From Desulfobacteraceae bacterium (GTDB taxonomy: Bacteria; Desulfobacterota; Desulfobacteria; Desulfobacterales; SKZT01), in the NCBI GenBank assembly GCA_011389745.1, contig JAABTQ010000028.1, positions 1 to 42,215 on the forward strand: DNA of 42,215 bases, read 5' to 3'. Shown here one piece after another: positions 10,601 to 19,042 of the stretch. Numbering within the stretch: position 1 is the first letter of the stretch; each line of letters starts with the position of its first letter. Made by a program: the position numbers and the translations under genes. The notes under the pieces are model-generated. The model saw only the letters and a program-made list of their open reading frames with translations, was not told the origin of the DNA and did not search any database.

Positions 10601-10688
10601 CGGCCAAATCCAAAGCAGCCTGAATTCCGCCGATTCCGCCACCGATTACCATAACTTTTCCGACAGGCTTGTTTTTTAAAGGAATCAT
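7629..10688 (-). CDS. hdrA: HdrA-like FAD/iron-sulfur protein (heterodisulfide reductase subunit A family, two-module form)
   Basis: Soluble flavoprotein that, in known HdrABC complexes, bifurcates or transfers electrons to HdrBC. The 1019-aa protein is longer than a classical HdrA (about 650 aa) because it has two flavin modules. Module 1 starts with an FAD Rossmann motif VIGGGIGG (residues about 14-21), then NDCSTCIFSPKL with the HdrA-type Cys pair, and ferredoxin motifs CIACGQCAEKCP and CGLCKKICP. A linker VGVFVCHCGSNIAG follows at about residue 470, then a second Rossmann motif VIGGGLAGM with its own cysteine-bearing segments. The C-terminal 2x[4Fe-4S] domain has CTACLACVRICP and CQGCGMCPSECP. 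The start is supported by GGGGAG upstream. It is the last gene of hdrC-hdrB-hdrA (12-bp gap after hdrB). No mvhD, floxABCD or fdh partner is adjacent, so the electron donor is unknown. Confidence 0.9.
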   Translation of the reverse strand: MIPLKNKPVGKVMVIGGGIGGIQAALDLADTGFYVYLADKSHSVGGTMAQLDKTFPTNDCSTCIFSPKLVEAAGHPNIRIMTSCELMNLDGVPGHFTAHVRRMPRYINMDKCIACGQCAEKCPKKVPDAFNTELGMRKAAYIPFPQAVPLKYALDPDQCLYLTKKKCGLCKKICPVGAVEFDQKVENFTLEVGAVILSAGFELALTKEHGEYGFGRYRNVVTSLQYERMLSATGPYGGHLQRPSDGKSPKRIAWIQCVMSRDISKNRPFCSSVCCMHAAKQAVLTRSHLPESETVIYFMDIRAHGKGFDEYIERATFQHQVQYKRSMISQLYVNPQSENLVVETFDHHINGTVEEEYDLVVLSSGFQPSKGWKNLADRLNIHLNPYGFACGDFDEPVSTSRPGVYVCGVLESPKDIPETVIQAGAAAAEVSGLLSEARMLPAPDENQGADNQIEETPETGQEIRVGVFVCHCGSNIAGVVDIPTLLSAIQRNNDVTFAQDFMFTCSAETQDRLAQTIKAHHLNRVVIAACSPKTHEPLFQKTLEQAGLNPYLMDMANIRNQCSWVHGKDTKKATAKALELIKAAVARAKNLEPLEADTYKIVNDSLVIGGGLAGMTAALTMAKQGFHVHLVEKTGQLGGFAVKLTHTLEGHSPPKLVRMLEDRVRSNPNITLYLNSELSEHSGYIGAFNGIIINAETRHEISYGTVVVASGGTAYQAGEFRYGQDERVVTQVELAERLRRDPQWPRQLKNVVMIQCVGSRNETFAYCSRVCCSAAVKNAIALKDINPDIQVVILYRDLRTFGFKELYYLEARRKGVLFFRFIPDEAPVVYDDHGQLVVDFTDRSSHQEFRITPDIVTLSTGIRPALDNEKLARLLKLSRTPEGFFMEAHVKLRPVEFPTAGIFLAGLAHSPRFADEAVAMAKCAAQQAIKVLCQDKMKTSPTYAVVDPDLCTACLACVRICPFGAPFINKEGISEIVPAKCQGCGMCPSECPARAITLRHSTDQQTVAEINALLDKIEF

Positions 10689-10701
10689 GCTCTCCCCGTA
10701 T

Positions 10702-11541
10702 CTATTTGACTAGTCCTTTTTCCCTCAAAAGCCGTCCGGGGTCGGTTAAATGCATCCGGAAATTCTGAATTGAACATTTTTCACCTTCAAACGCCAGACG
10801 CATCATTTCCGTAAAATAAAATACCGGAATCTTCGGCATTCCTTTTTCATTTTGCACCATATCCAGGTTACTCTGACATAAAGGACATGAGACAATAATG
10901 GCTTCCGCGCCTGCCTGATGTGCTTTTTTTATCAAACGAGTGGAGAGGTTGAATTGAATATCTCGTCTTCCGATACCGATACTGGCTCCACAGCATGTTG
11001 CTTTATACGACCAGTCTAATGAAATTGCCCCCAATGCAACAGCAATCTTGTCCAAAGTTTGAGGATTTTCATAATCAGTAAAACCGGTGATTTTGGGTGG
11101 TCGAACCATCTGGCATCCATAGTAGCTCACCAGACGGAGACCTTCCAGAGGCATGAGAACCTTTTGCTTTATCTGGTCAATCATATGCGGTTGCGCCAGA
11201 AATCGAGTCATATCGTAGATTTTTGTTTTTCCGGTCACTTTCCAGGGGACATCATAGATATTTTTCAAAATCATTTTTCGGGAATATGTCAGGCGATTAA
11301 AGCAATTGGCGCATGGGGATACGATATCAAGGCCCATCTTTTCAGCAGCCGCCAGGTTTTTGGCCGGAAGCAATACCGCCATGGTTTCGCTCAGGCTATG
11401 CGCAGCTGTAGCGCCACAACAAGTCCAGTCATCGATTTCCACAAGTTTGACATCCAGTTTGTCAAATACTGCCGTAATCGATCGCTCATAATCATTGGCC
11501 ATTCCTTCCAGAGAACAGCCCGGATAAAAGGCCAGGTTCAT
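10702..11541 (-). CDS. hdrB: HdrB-like CCG-domain heterodisulfide reductase subunit B
   Basis: Subunit that carries non-cubane Fe-S clusters and reduces disulfide substrates in methanogens; in sulfate reducers the physiological substrate is unsettled. Both CCG motifs are present: YPGCSLEG ... WTCCGATAAHS ... SPCANC, and YYGCQMV ... ATCCGASIG ... SCPLCQSN. I start it at the second in-frame ATG (279 aa) because GGGAG sits 8 bp upstream and because the family typically begins 'M..A.YPGCSLE'. The first ATG (11556) has no ribosome binding site and would add only MGVHF. The gene begins 16 bp after the hdrC stop and ends 13 bp before hdrA, so the three are one operon. Confidence 0.9.
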   Translation of the reverse strand: MNLAFYPGCSLEGMANDYERSITAVFDKLDVKLVEIDDWTCCGATAAHSLSETMAVLLPAKNLAAAEKMGLDIVSPCANCFNRLTYSRKMILKNIYDVPWKVTGKTKIYDMTRFLAQPHMIDQIKQKVLMPLEGLRLVSYYGCQMVRPPKITGFTDYENPQTLDKIAVALGAISLDWSYKATCCGASIGIGRRDIQFNLSTRLIKKAHQAGAEAIIVSCPLCQSNLDMVQNEKGMPKIPVFYFTEMMRLAFEGEKCSIQNFRMHLTDPGRLLREKGLVK

Positions 11542-11557
11542 AAAGTGGACTCCCATC

Positions 11558-12175
11558 TTATTTGCGACATATTTCGCGGATTTTTTTCATTTCATTGCAT
11601 CGATGGGGCAACAATTTGAGTTTTCCTTTTCGAAACATTTCAAAACCCAGAACCAACTCTTCTTTTAGTGCGCCGGTTTTGATCTTTTCCTTCAACACAT
11701 CAGGATGCCGGTTTAATGACCCCATGAGCCAGAATTCGTTGACCCGGCCAAAGCGCTGGAGTTCATTGACGAAAGTTTTATGAAATACCGCCAGTATTTT
11801 CTCAGCAGGTACAACCTTTGAAAGAAATGCCATGTTACGCAGATGGTTGATCGTTTTTGCCACATCCACATTGTTAGGGCAGTAGGTGGTACACATCTCA
11901 CACGAAAGGCATACCCAGATCGTTGTCGTTCTCAGCAACTCCTCGCGCCATCCCAACTGGACATAACGAATCACCTGGTGCGGGTTGACATCCATGTAGG
12001 CACTGACCGGACAAGCGTTGGTGCATCGCTCGCACTGGTAACAGGCTGAGATATCGGCACCGGTTTCCCCCTCGACTTTTCTGAGGAAATGGTCTCCCCT
12101 GTCACCGATTATACGTCTTGGTCCCGATAATTGATCAGGCACGTCGAGGTCTGTTTTTTCTCTTGCCGGTTTCAT
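11558..12175 (-). CDS. hdrC: HdrC-like [4Fe-4S] heterodisulfide reductase subunit C
   Basis: Small ferredoxin-like subunit that relays electrons between HdrA and HdrB. The 205-aa protein has two [4Fe-4S] motifs: CYQCERCTNACP (about residues 43-54) and CLSCEMCTTYCP (about residues 85-96), separated by the typical HdrC helix 'NPHQVIRYVQLGW'. A GGGAG sequence 7 bp before ATG 12175 supports the start. It is the first hdr gene, 196 bp downstream of the response regulator on the same strand. There is no transmembrane segment, so this is the soluble HdrC type and not a DsrK/HdrE-linked membrane complex. Confidence 0.9.
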   Translation of the reverse strand: MKPAREKTDLDVPDQLSGPRRIIGDRGDHFLRKVEGETGADISACYQCERCTNACPVSAYMDVNPHQVIRYVQLGWREELLRTTTIWVCLSCEMCTTYCPNNVDVAKTINHLRNMAFLSKVVPAEKILAVFHKTFVNELQRFGRVNEFWLMGSLNRHPDVLKEKIKTGALKEELVLGFEMFRKGKLKLLPHRCNEMKKIREICRK

Positions 12176-12371
12176 ACCTTATCTCCCGGTTTACCTTGTT
12201 CCTATTAATTTTCCAGCGACTCCCTGACCCTGACTGCCGGATCCATTTTTGAAAAGGGTTTCCGCATGAAATGTACTCCCGGATCAAGCACACCATGTTG
12301 AGCAATGACGCCGGGTGTATAACCCGACTTAAACAGGAACTTAAGATATAATGACTCAAAATCAAGCTTTG

Positions 12372-13031
12372 TCAGGGTTTTGCGACCAGTTTTTTTTCGA
12401 TCGCATATGCGGTTAATGCCGAGACATTATGTAAATCAAGCTTTTTCATAACATTAGCTCTGTGCTTTTCGACGGTCTTAACGCTTATATTGAGAAGATC
12501 GGCGATTTCTTTATTTCTATATCCCTCCCCGATAAGTTTTAAAACATCTTTTTCACGTTGGGTAATGCTGTCCCATGTTGTTGAGCCTTTAATAATTTTT
12601 TTTCCCTCCAGATACCCAACCATGATACCCCCGGAAATTCCAGGGCTGATATAAATTTTTCCGTTAAGAACGCTTTTGATGGCAATCAGAAGTTCATCTC
12701 TGCTGGCATCTTTCAAACAGTAACCATCGGCGCCGGATTGAAATGCTTCCAACACATACTGATCTGATTCATGGATTGTTAATGCAAGTATCTTAACTTT
12801 AGGGAAACGGCTTTTGATTTCTTTGATTACGGAGATTCCGCTCATTTTAGGCATGGAAAGGTCCAGAAGGATCAGATCCGGGGCATGTTTTTCCACACAT
12901 CGTATGGCTTCCAGGCCGTTTTCCGCTTCTCCAATGATTTGAAGGTCTTTTTCTGTCTGAAGAAGTGCTTTCAGACCTTCTCGTAACAATCTGTGATCCT
13001 CGGCCAGCACAATGTTTTTAGTCTTTACCAT
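12372..13031 (-). CDS. NarL/FixJ-family response regulator (REC + LuxR HTH)
   Basis: Cytoplasmic two-component transcription regulator, 219 aa. The receiver domain (1-120) has the acidic pair Glu11-Asp12, phospho-acceptor Asp57 in LILLDLSMP, Thr/Ser in ALTIHESD and Lys in YCLKDASRDE. The C-terminal LuxR helix-turn-helix (about 150-215) reads ITQREKDVLKLIGEGYRNKE and continues with a KTVEKHRANVMKKL recognition helix. No histidine kinase is adjacent. It is transcribed toward hdrCBA, so it may be cotranscribed with or regulate that operon; this is inferred from position only. It is divergent from pncB with a 224-bp shared upstream region. Confidence 0.88.
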   Translation of the reverse strand: MVKTKNIVLAEDHRLLREGLKALLQTEKDLQIIGEAENGLEAIRCVEKHAPDLILLDLSMPKMSGISVIKEIKSRFPKVKILALTIHESDQYVLEAFQSGADGYCLKDASRDELLIAIKSVLNGKIYISPGISGGIMVGYLEGKKIIKGSTTWDSITQREKDVLKLIGEGYRNKEIADLLNISVKTVEKHRANVMKKLDLHNVSALTAYAIEKKLVAKP

Positions 13032-13255
13032 TTTGATAATCCTTTTTTTACTTTAAAAAAGAGGAGTTAGTATGCATCATTAAACGGCGCAAAGTCAAGA
13101 ACAGTTCCATTTCACTTCTGGATTACTGAGGATTATGCATAAAGCATAAAACAAGTTGACGATACTAGTTTGTTTTATTAGATTAAGTTAAAAATGACCA
13201 TTGAAAATAAAATCCCATCATATGAATATCGATCTATATTTTTGAAAGAGCGGGC

Positions 13256-14617
13256 ATGAAACCGGATAATATAAATAAAGCAATGCTCACCGACCTATAT
13301 GAGCTTACCATGGCGGCATCTTATTATGAGCACGGAATTGTTGCTCCGGCCACCTTCAGCCTTTTCATACGGAAATATCCTCCTGACAGGGGCTATTTTG
13401 TCAGCGCCGGGCTTGAACAGGTATTGGATTTTCTGGGATCATTCTCCTTTGACCAGGAAGATCTCGATTATCTGGATTCCAAAAATCTTTTTTCCCATGA
13501 TTTTCTTAATTATTTAGCACAGCTTCGATTTACCGGTGATGTGCATGCCATTTCAGAGGGACGGATATTTTTCAAGGATGAACCTGTTCTAGAATTGACG
13601 GCACCGATTATCCAGGGTCAGTTGGTGGAAACCTTTATTATCAACACCATCAACTTCGGAGTCATCATTGCAACTAAAGCCTCCCGTTGTATCCATGCTG
13701 CCCAGGGAAAAAACCTCGTGGATTTTTCTTTACGAAGGACTCATGGAGCCGATGCCGGCATCCAGGGAGCGCGGGCTTGCTTTATCACAGGTTTTACTTC
13801 AACAAGCAACGTTCTGGCCGGAAAACTTTACGGGATTCCCATATCAGGAACCATGGCACATTCCTATGTATTGAGCTTTGATGAAGAAATTGAAGCCTTT
13901 CGGGCTTATTCCAAATCTTTTCCTGAAAATACCGTATTGTTGATCGACACCTATGATACCGTTGAAGGTGCTCGCAAGGCGGCGCAAGTGGGAAAGGAAA
14001 TGGCTGACCAGGGTTATAAATTAAAAGGTGTCCGCCTTGACAGCGGGGATATGGCACAATTGAGCCAGGATGTACGAAAGATTTTAAATGATTCGGGTTT
14101 ATATGATGTTACAATTTTTGCCAGTGGCGGATTCGATGAGTTCAGAATTGCCAAAAGCCTGGAGCGCGGGGCTCAAATCGATGCATTCGGAGTTGGAACC
14201 AGAATCGGGGTTTCCGCAGATGCACCTTACACAAACATCGCTTACAAGCTGGTTGAATATGACAACACCCCCGTATTGAAATTGAGTTCGGGAAAGCAAA
14301 ACATTCCGTCGTCCAAACAGATTTTCAGAACATCTCTTGAAGGGCAATTTAAAGAGGATATTATCGGCTTAAGGGATGAAAAACTGGAGGGTGAACAACT
14401 GCTTAAAAAGGTGATGCAAAACGGAAAACCCTTAGCTCCCCCTGAGCTCCTTAAAGAAATTCGTCAACGGTTCAGAAATGAATTTAAATCTCTGAATGGC
14501 TCTGTTAAAGCAATTCGTAATCCGAAATTATATCCTGTTGAATTGAGCACCAAATTAAAAAATCTTCAGGAACAAGTGATAATAAAAATCAAAGATAAAA
14601 TGTCCGACAATCGCTGA
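13256..14617 (+). CDS. pncB: Nicotinate phosphoribosyltransferase
   Basis: Converts nicotinate and PRPP to nicotinate mononucleotide in the Preiss-Handler NAD salvage pathway. The 453-aa protein has the family N-terminus MLTDLYELTMAASYYEHG, the RRTHGADAG segment with the conserved phosphorylatable His, the phosphate/ribose region LLIDTYDTVEGARKAA, and KLKGVRLDSGDMAQLS with GSGG-like FASGGFDEF. Length and motifs fit the bacterial 'type 2' NAPRTase group. The only upstream purine-rich stretch is GAAAGAG, a modest Shine-Dalgarno. It is followed after 52 bp by a small coiled-coil gene on the same strand. Confidence 0.93.
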   Translation: MKPDNINKAMLTDLYELTMAASYYEHGIVAPATFSLFIRKYPPDRGYFVSAGLEQVLDFLGSFSFDQEDLDYLDSKNLFSHDFLNYLAQLRFTGDVHAISEGRIFFKDEPVLELTAPIIQGQLVETFIINTINFGVIIATKASRCIHAAQGKNLVDFSLRRTHGADAGIQGARACFITGFTSTSNVLAGKLYGIPISGTMAHSYVLSFDEEIEAFRAYSKSFPENTVLLIDTYDTVEGARKAAQVGKEMADQGYKLKGVRLDSGDMAQLSQDVRKILNDSGLYDVTIFASGGFDEFRIAKSLERGAQIDAFGVGTRIGVSADAPYTNIAYKLVEYDNTPVLKLSSGKQNIPSSKQIFRTSLEGQFKEDIIGLRDEKLEGEQLLKKVMQNGKPLAPPELLKEIRQRFRNEFKSLNGSVKAIRNPKLYPVELSTKLKNLQEQVIIKIKDKMSDNR

Positions 14618-14669
14618 TATTCTTGTTTTTAAAGTTTATTTTTTAACCCTATTTTTTGAGGAGATTAAC

Positions 14670-14963
14670 ATGGCAGACAAAAAAGAAATTCTCGCATCCC
14701 TGGAAAAACAGCTCAGATCCCTGGAATCTGAAATTATAAAACTGAAGGAACTGGCGGCCAAAGTTGAAAAAGGCAGTACTTTAATAATAGCAGAAGTGGA
14801 AAATCTGGAAAACGAAGAAAATATTTTAAAAATGGAACTTAGTGAATTAAAAAAATCTGGGGATGCATGGAAAGAATTGGAATTGGGGGTAAATGAACAG
14901 TTGGAAAACCTGACGTTTAATGTAAACACCGCCCTGAATAAATTCAAAGAAAGAGTGAAATAA
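14670..14963 (+). CDS. Small coiled-coil protein of unknown function
   Basis: A 97-aa charged protein predicted to be almost entirely helical. Leucine/isoleucine heptads run through 'LEKQLRSLESEIIKLKELAA' and continue to about residue 90. There is no signal peptide, membrane segment or Cys. A strong Shine-Dalgarno, GAGGAG, lies 6 bp before the ATG, which argues that this is a real gene and not an artefact of low-complexity sequence. It follows pncB and is closed off by a hairpin at 15020-15049. I do not recognise the family; it could be a structural or partner protein. Confidence 0.7.
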   Translation: MADKKEILASLEKQLRSLESEIIKLKELAAKVEKGSTLIIAEVENLENEENILKMELSELKKSGDAWKELELGVNEQLENLTFNVNTALNKFKERVK

Positions 14964-15019
14964 AAACCCGCCTTTTAAATGTTGAACATCATATCTCACA
15001 TAATTAATTAATGCTGAAA

Positions 15020-15049
15020 AGGGGATGGAACCTACCATTCCATCCCTTT
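15020..15049 (+). terminator. Rho-independent terminator-like hairpin after the coiled-coil gene
   Basis: Nine-base perfect arms GGGATGGAA (15022-15030) and TTCCATCCC (15038-15046) with a 7-nt loop, followed by a short TTTA. The U tract is weak, but the stem is stable and lies 57 bp after the stop codon, before the UPF0182 gene. Confidence 0.65.
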
Positions 15050-15183
15050 AATCATCTCAAACTATCAGAATTTTAAAATTTAAACTTCGATAAGCATTCC
15101 GTTTATGAGTCTTGACCCAAAAAATTGTGCGATCTATAATATGTCAAAGTTATCTAATATAATATTTTGGTAAGGAGATTAGA

Positions 15184-17898
15184 ATGGGGCGTTGGAAAAA
15201 ATGGTTTATGGCTTTTTTGGCCCTGATTGCAATTATAGCCATTGCTTATGTGATACTGAACTTTCTTTTTATTAATTTTTTTGTAGATTTCTACTGGTAT
15301 AGTTCACTCGGATACTCGGGATTGCTGTTCCTAAAATTACTTTATAAGTATCTGATTTTTATAGGGGTAACTCTGTTTTTTTTTCTGATTATCTTTCTCA
15401 ATTTCTGGGTCGCCTCAAGATATCTTGGATGTACTCTTTCCGGTGAGTGCAAACATGAAGTAACAAAAACAAGAAAATTGATCCAGGCATTTCGCACCGG
15501 TTCATTGAAAGTGTACACCCCTCTTTCCATGATCCTTGCAATACCTTTGGCCATCCCCCTCTATGAACAATGGCAAGCGGCATTACTTTATATATTCGGG
15601 TCCAACAGTGGAGTCAAAGATCCGGTCTATGGCATCGATGTGAGCTATTACCTGTTTTCTCTTCCGATCTATAGCCTTCTTCAGAGACGTTTGATTATAA
15701 TGCTGTTGCTTCTGTTTGTATGTTTGACGATTCTTTATTACATAGAACGTCGTATGCTGGCATCTGAAAATCAACCGTTATATAAATCTGCAAAAATTCA
15801 TCTTTCTGTTGTGATTTTTCTGGCATTTTGGGTTCAAGCCTGGGGATATATGCTCGAAAGGCATCTGTTGCTGTACAATACCAATAACCTACCTTTATTT
15901 TCCGGACCCGGCTATACCGAAATGAAGGTCCTGCTTCCGCTGATCTGGCTTTCAGCGATATTTCTCCTGGCCATGGCCATATCACTTATCGTTTTTGTAA
16001 ATAGACGCAAGGGCGTCTATCCGCTTGTCATTTTCACATTACTGTTTGTTCTTACCCATGCGGGAAGAACATGGGATTTTTTATACGACAATGTTGATAA
16101 ATACCTTGTAAAGCCCAATGAAATTGAACGACAATCCAAATACATTCAAAACTCGGTTCTATCAACGTTAGGTGCTTATAATTTGACTCATGTTGAAAAG
16201 CGCGATTACGGAAGAACGCAAAATCTTCGGAGCCTGACCGATCCGGAACTCAAAACCGACCTGGAAAACATTCCGCTCTGGGACAAGGAACTGCTCATGG
16301 ATGTTTTCCAGGAAGTCCAGGCAATCCGCCCTTACTATCAATTCAGCGATATAGATGTCGGACGATATCCCATGGATAACATTTTACATCAGGTTTACCT
16401 GGCCGCAAGGGAAATTAACCTGAACAAACTTCCGTTATCGGCTCAGAACTGGATAAATATGCACCTGAAGTATACCCATGGATACGGGCCGGTTATGATT
16501 CCCGCAGCCCAGAAGGGCGAAGAAAGAATGAAATGGTATATTAAGGATATACCCCCGGTATCCGATTACGGTTTTTCGATTAAAGAACCGGGCATTTATT
16601 ATGGCACGGGTCATTACGATTATGCCATCGCCCCCAACGAAAGCGGGGAACTCTATTATCCCGGCGATGTGGACGAAGTTTTTGTCGACTACAAAGGCAC
16701 CGGAGGGACCCCCATCGGCTCTTTGTTTAAAAAAGCATTATTTGCCGTATACTTCAAGGACAGGAATATTTTTTTTACCACCAAAACCAGTCCGAACAGC
16801 CGCCTTCTCTTCAGAAGGAATATTCAGGAGCGTATCAGAACCTTGACACCGTTTATCAGGCTCGATAGAGATCCGTACCTGGTTGTCACCGATGATGTGA
16901 TGTACTGGTATCAGGATGCATATACGTTAAGCAAATGGTACCCCCAGGGAGCACCCTATAACGATGAATTCAACTATATCAGAAATTCCATAAAAATCGT
17001 TGTGGACGCCTATAACGGCACTGTAACATATTACCTTGTAGATACAAAAGACCCTATCGCCAAGGCTTATGAACGGATGTATCCCGGTCTTATCAAACCA
17101 ATTGAAGAAATGCCTGAAAATTTAGCCAAACAAATGCGATATCCGCGAGACCTGTTTGAAATCCAGATGAAAATGTATTCCAAATATCACCAGGTCAATC
17201 CGGAAACATTTTACAAAGATGAAGACCGGTGGCAATTTGCGGAATTTGTCCACCGGGACACTTTAATTCGTATGCAACCCTATTATTTAACCCTGGATCT
17301 TATCCAGCACAAAAACCCGGAATTTATTCTGGTTATCCCCATGCTTCCCATTAATCGCGAAAACCTTCGTGCACTGGCCCTTGTCGGAAGCGACGGTGAC
17401 AATTACGGGCGTATTATCGTCTATTTGTTTCCAAGGGGACGTCAGGTTTATGGCCCCTCCCAGATTAATGCGCTCATTGATCAGGACACCACCATTGCGG
17501 AAATGATTACTTTATGGGATCAGGCTGGATCAGAAGTCAAGCGTGGTAAAATGATTATTTTTCCGCTTGGCAAACATATCTTGTACATCCAGCCATTTTA
17601 TCTGGAAGCAACCGGACGGCTTAAAATTCCCGAACTAAAACGGGTCATTGTCAGTGCGGAACAAATTGTGGTTATTGATGTCACGTTGGAAAAAGCATTT
17701 GATCGTCTCAACAAACTAATCATGGAGCAGGGTGGCCGGGAAGCTAATACTCCCACGCCGGATAGATCATCAGATCAAATTGATGAGGTGATACCATTAC
17801 CATCTGAACCTGAACTGGAATTAGATCTTAACCTCGAACCGGAAGAGTCCCTTGAGATACCTCCCAACCCAATTTATCACGATAACGGTGGTGAGTAA
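15184..17898 (+). CDS. UPF0182 family large membrane protein
   Basis: A 904-aa integral membrane protein. About seven hydrophobic segments lie in the first 295 residues: near 8-32, 52-78, 112-130, 166-186, 204-224, 250-272 and 277-293. A large soluble region follows. Its start, DNVDKYLVKPNEIERQSKYI, and then LGAYNL, 'IPLWDKELL', 'QAIRPYYQFSDIDVGRYPMD' and KYTHGYGPVMIP are hallmarks of UPF0182. The C-terminal 60 residues are acidic and Pro-rich (repeated Glu-Pro and Leu-Glu-Pro). The family has no established function. A strong AAGGAG lies before ATG 15184. It is the first gene of a plus-strand group with the 140-aa protein that follows after 112 bp. Confidence 0.88.
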   Translation: MGRWKKWFMAFLALIAIIAIAYVILNFLFINFFVDFYWYSSLGYSGLLFLKLLYKYLIFIGVTLFFFLIIFLNFWVASRYLGCTLSGECKHEVTKTRKLIQAFRTGSLKVYTPLSMILAIPLAIPLYEQWQAALLYIFGSNSGVKDPVYGIDVSYYLFSLPIYSLLQRRLIIMLLLLFVCLTILYYIERRMLASENQPLYKSAKIHLSVVIFLAFWVQAWGYMLERHLLLYNTNNLPLFSGPGYTEMKVLLPLIWLSAIFLLAMAISLIVFVNRRKGVYPLVIFTLLFVLTHAGRTWDFLYDNVDKYLVKPNEIERQSKYIQNSVLSTLGAYNLTHVEKRDYGRTQNLRSLTDPELKTDLENIPLWDKELLMDVFQEVQAIRPYYQFSDIDVGRYPMDNILHQVYLAAREINLNKLPLSAQNWINMHLKYTHGYGPVMIPAAQKGEERMKWYIKDIPPVSDYGFSIKEPGIYYGTGHYDYAIAPNESGELYYPGDVDEVFVDYKGTGGTPIGSLFKKALFAVYFKDRNIFFTTKTSPNSRLLFRRNIQERIRTLTPFIRLDRDPYLVVTDDVMYWYQDAYTLSKWYPQGAPYNDEFNYIRNSIKIVVDAYNGTVTYYLVDTKDPIAKAYERMYPGLIKPIEEMPENLAKQMRYPRDLFEIQMKMYSKYHQVNPETFYKDEDRWQFAEFVHRDTLIRMQPYYLTLDLIQHKNPEFILVIPMLPINRENLRALALVGSDGDNYGRIIVYLFPRGRQVYGPSQINALIDQDTTIAEMITLWDQAGSEVKRGKMIIFPLGKHILYIQPFYLEATGRLKIPELKRVIVSAEQIVVIDVTLEKAFDRLNKLIMEQGGREANTPTPDRSSDQIDEVIPLPSEPELELDLNLEPEESLEIPPNPIYHDNGGE

Positions 17899-18010
17899 AA
17901 ACTCAGGATACAACTTGAAATTTATATAAAGGTGGTTAAGTTCTCTTCCAAGTAAGTAATTTCAAATTTTACTAAACCATCGGAATTTAGCATCAAAGGG
18001 AGGAATAGCC

Positions 18011-18433
18011 ATGAAAGACACAGAAAACTTGCACAAGAAAGTTCAGGAACATTGCGATTGTTTTGCCACAACCGACTATTTGTTGGAAATGTCAAAAGTA
18101 AAAACGGATGCCGATAAGGACGAGGCCGCATTGAAATGGCTGGCCCTTGCCGCTCTTCATGGTGTTAACAGTGGCGCTGAAGAAGTGACCATTTCCAAAA
18201 ACAAAGATGGCCAGGTTAAGGTGATTGCCGAATACAAGGATGCGGAACTACCCTCACCGGGTAATGAAGTTGCAGATAAGATTTTTGAAACCGTCAGAAA
18301 CATTACTCATATCGAGGATAAAAAAGGTAAAACCGAGTTGGCTCTGGGAATCCGGGACAGCAGCATCAGTTTGAAAGTTAAAGTTAAACAAAGTGGTGAT
18401 AAAGATAAAATCACCTTTAAATTTCCGAAATAG
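18011..18433 (+). CDS. Conserved-looking hypothetical protein (140 aa)
   Basis: Soluble 140-aa protein with no signal peptide or membrane segment. The N-terminal half is helical with a Cys-x-Cys pair (Cys15, Cys17) and an Ala/Leu-rich helix 'EAALKWLALAALHGVNSGAE'. The C-terminal half alternates charged beta-strands ending in KITFKFPK. A GGGAGG Shine-Dalgarno stands 8 bp before ATG 18011, and a strong terminator follows the stop. I do not recognise a family. It shares a strand with, and closely follows, the UPF0182 gene, so the two may be cotranscribed. Confidence 0.7.
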   Translation: MKDTENLHKKVQEHCDCFATTDYLLEMSKVKTDADKDEAALKWLALAALHGVNSGAEEVTISKNKDGQVKVIAEYKDAELPSPGNEVADKIFETVRNITHIEDKKGKTELALGIRDSSISLKVKVKQSGDKDKITFKFPK

Positions 18434-18467
18434 TGTGAACAACACTTTCCTGTCTACAGCTATTATC

Positions 18468-18508
18468 AGGGGCTATACCCTATTAAAAGGTTAAGCCCCT
18501 TTTTTTTT
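18468..18508 (+). terminator. Rho-independent terminator
   Basis: Arms AGGGGCT (18468-18474) and AGCCCCT (18494-18500) around a 19-nt loop, followed by a run of nine T (18500-18508). It lies 35 bp after the 140-aa gene and before the GNAT gene, so it ends the UPF0182 transcription unit. Confidence 0.85.
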
Positions 18509-18547
18509 GAATTTATTTTGAACTGTCATATCAAATAAGGAGTTTTT

Positions 18548-19042
18548 ATGTGGATAAAAAGTTCGGATATTCGAAAGGCTGACTTTTCGGATTCATCAAT
18601 GCTGAATTTTCTCATTCGACAATGTTTTCTGGATGTAGCCACGCGGTTTGGACTTACATTGGAAAACTACCCCGAACATCCATCCAACACCACCCTGGAA
18701 ATTGTGGAAAAAGACCTCTCCAATGACTTATCCTTTTTTATTAAAATAGATCGGGGTATTCCTTCCGGATGCATCGGATTGAAAAAAGTCTCCGAAGATG
18801 TATGCGATGTGGTAAGGTTGGGGGTACTGCCGGGAAGGCGCCGCAGAGGCTTTGGAAAGGAATTATTGGAAAAGGCAATTCTTGAAGCCAGGGAATTGGG
18901 CGCCAAAAGAGTCAGTTTATCCATTATTGCAGATGATACCGAATTAAAGAGATGGGTCGAAAAATCAGGTTTTGTGGAAACCGAAACACGTAAATTTAAA
19001 CGGCTTCCTTTTCAATTTACCGTTTTGGAGCTGTCTATCTGA
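18548..19042 (+). CDS. GNAT family N-acetyltransferase
   Basis: A 164-aa acetyl-CoA-dependent acetyltransferase of unknown substrate. Motif A is clear: VVRLGVLPGRRRRGFGKELL, whose RRRRGFGK (residues 97-104) forms the pyrophosphate loop. It is followed by the helix 'LLEKAILEARELGAKRVSL' and the motif B region VEKSGFVETET. AAGGAG lies 5 bp upstream of the ATG. It stands alone after a terminator, so it is probably a single-gene unit. Confidence 0.82.
   Translation: MWIKSSDIRKADFSDSSMLNFLIRQCFLDVATRFGLTLENYPEHPSNTTLEIVEKDLSNDLSFFIKIDRGIPSGCIGLKKVSEDVCDVVRLGVLPGRRRRGFGKELLEKAILEARELGAKRVSLSIIADDTELKRWVEKSGFVETETRKFKRLPFQFTVLELSI

Noticed and set aside
12135-12365. 76-codon minus-strand frame between the response regulator and hdrC
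   Set aside because: It overlaps the hdrC start, lacks a ribosome binding site and reads like a shadow frame.
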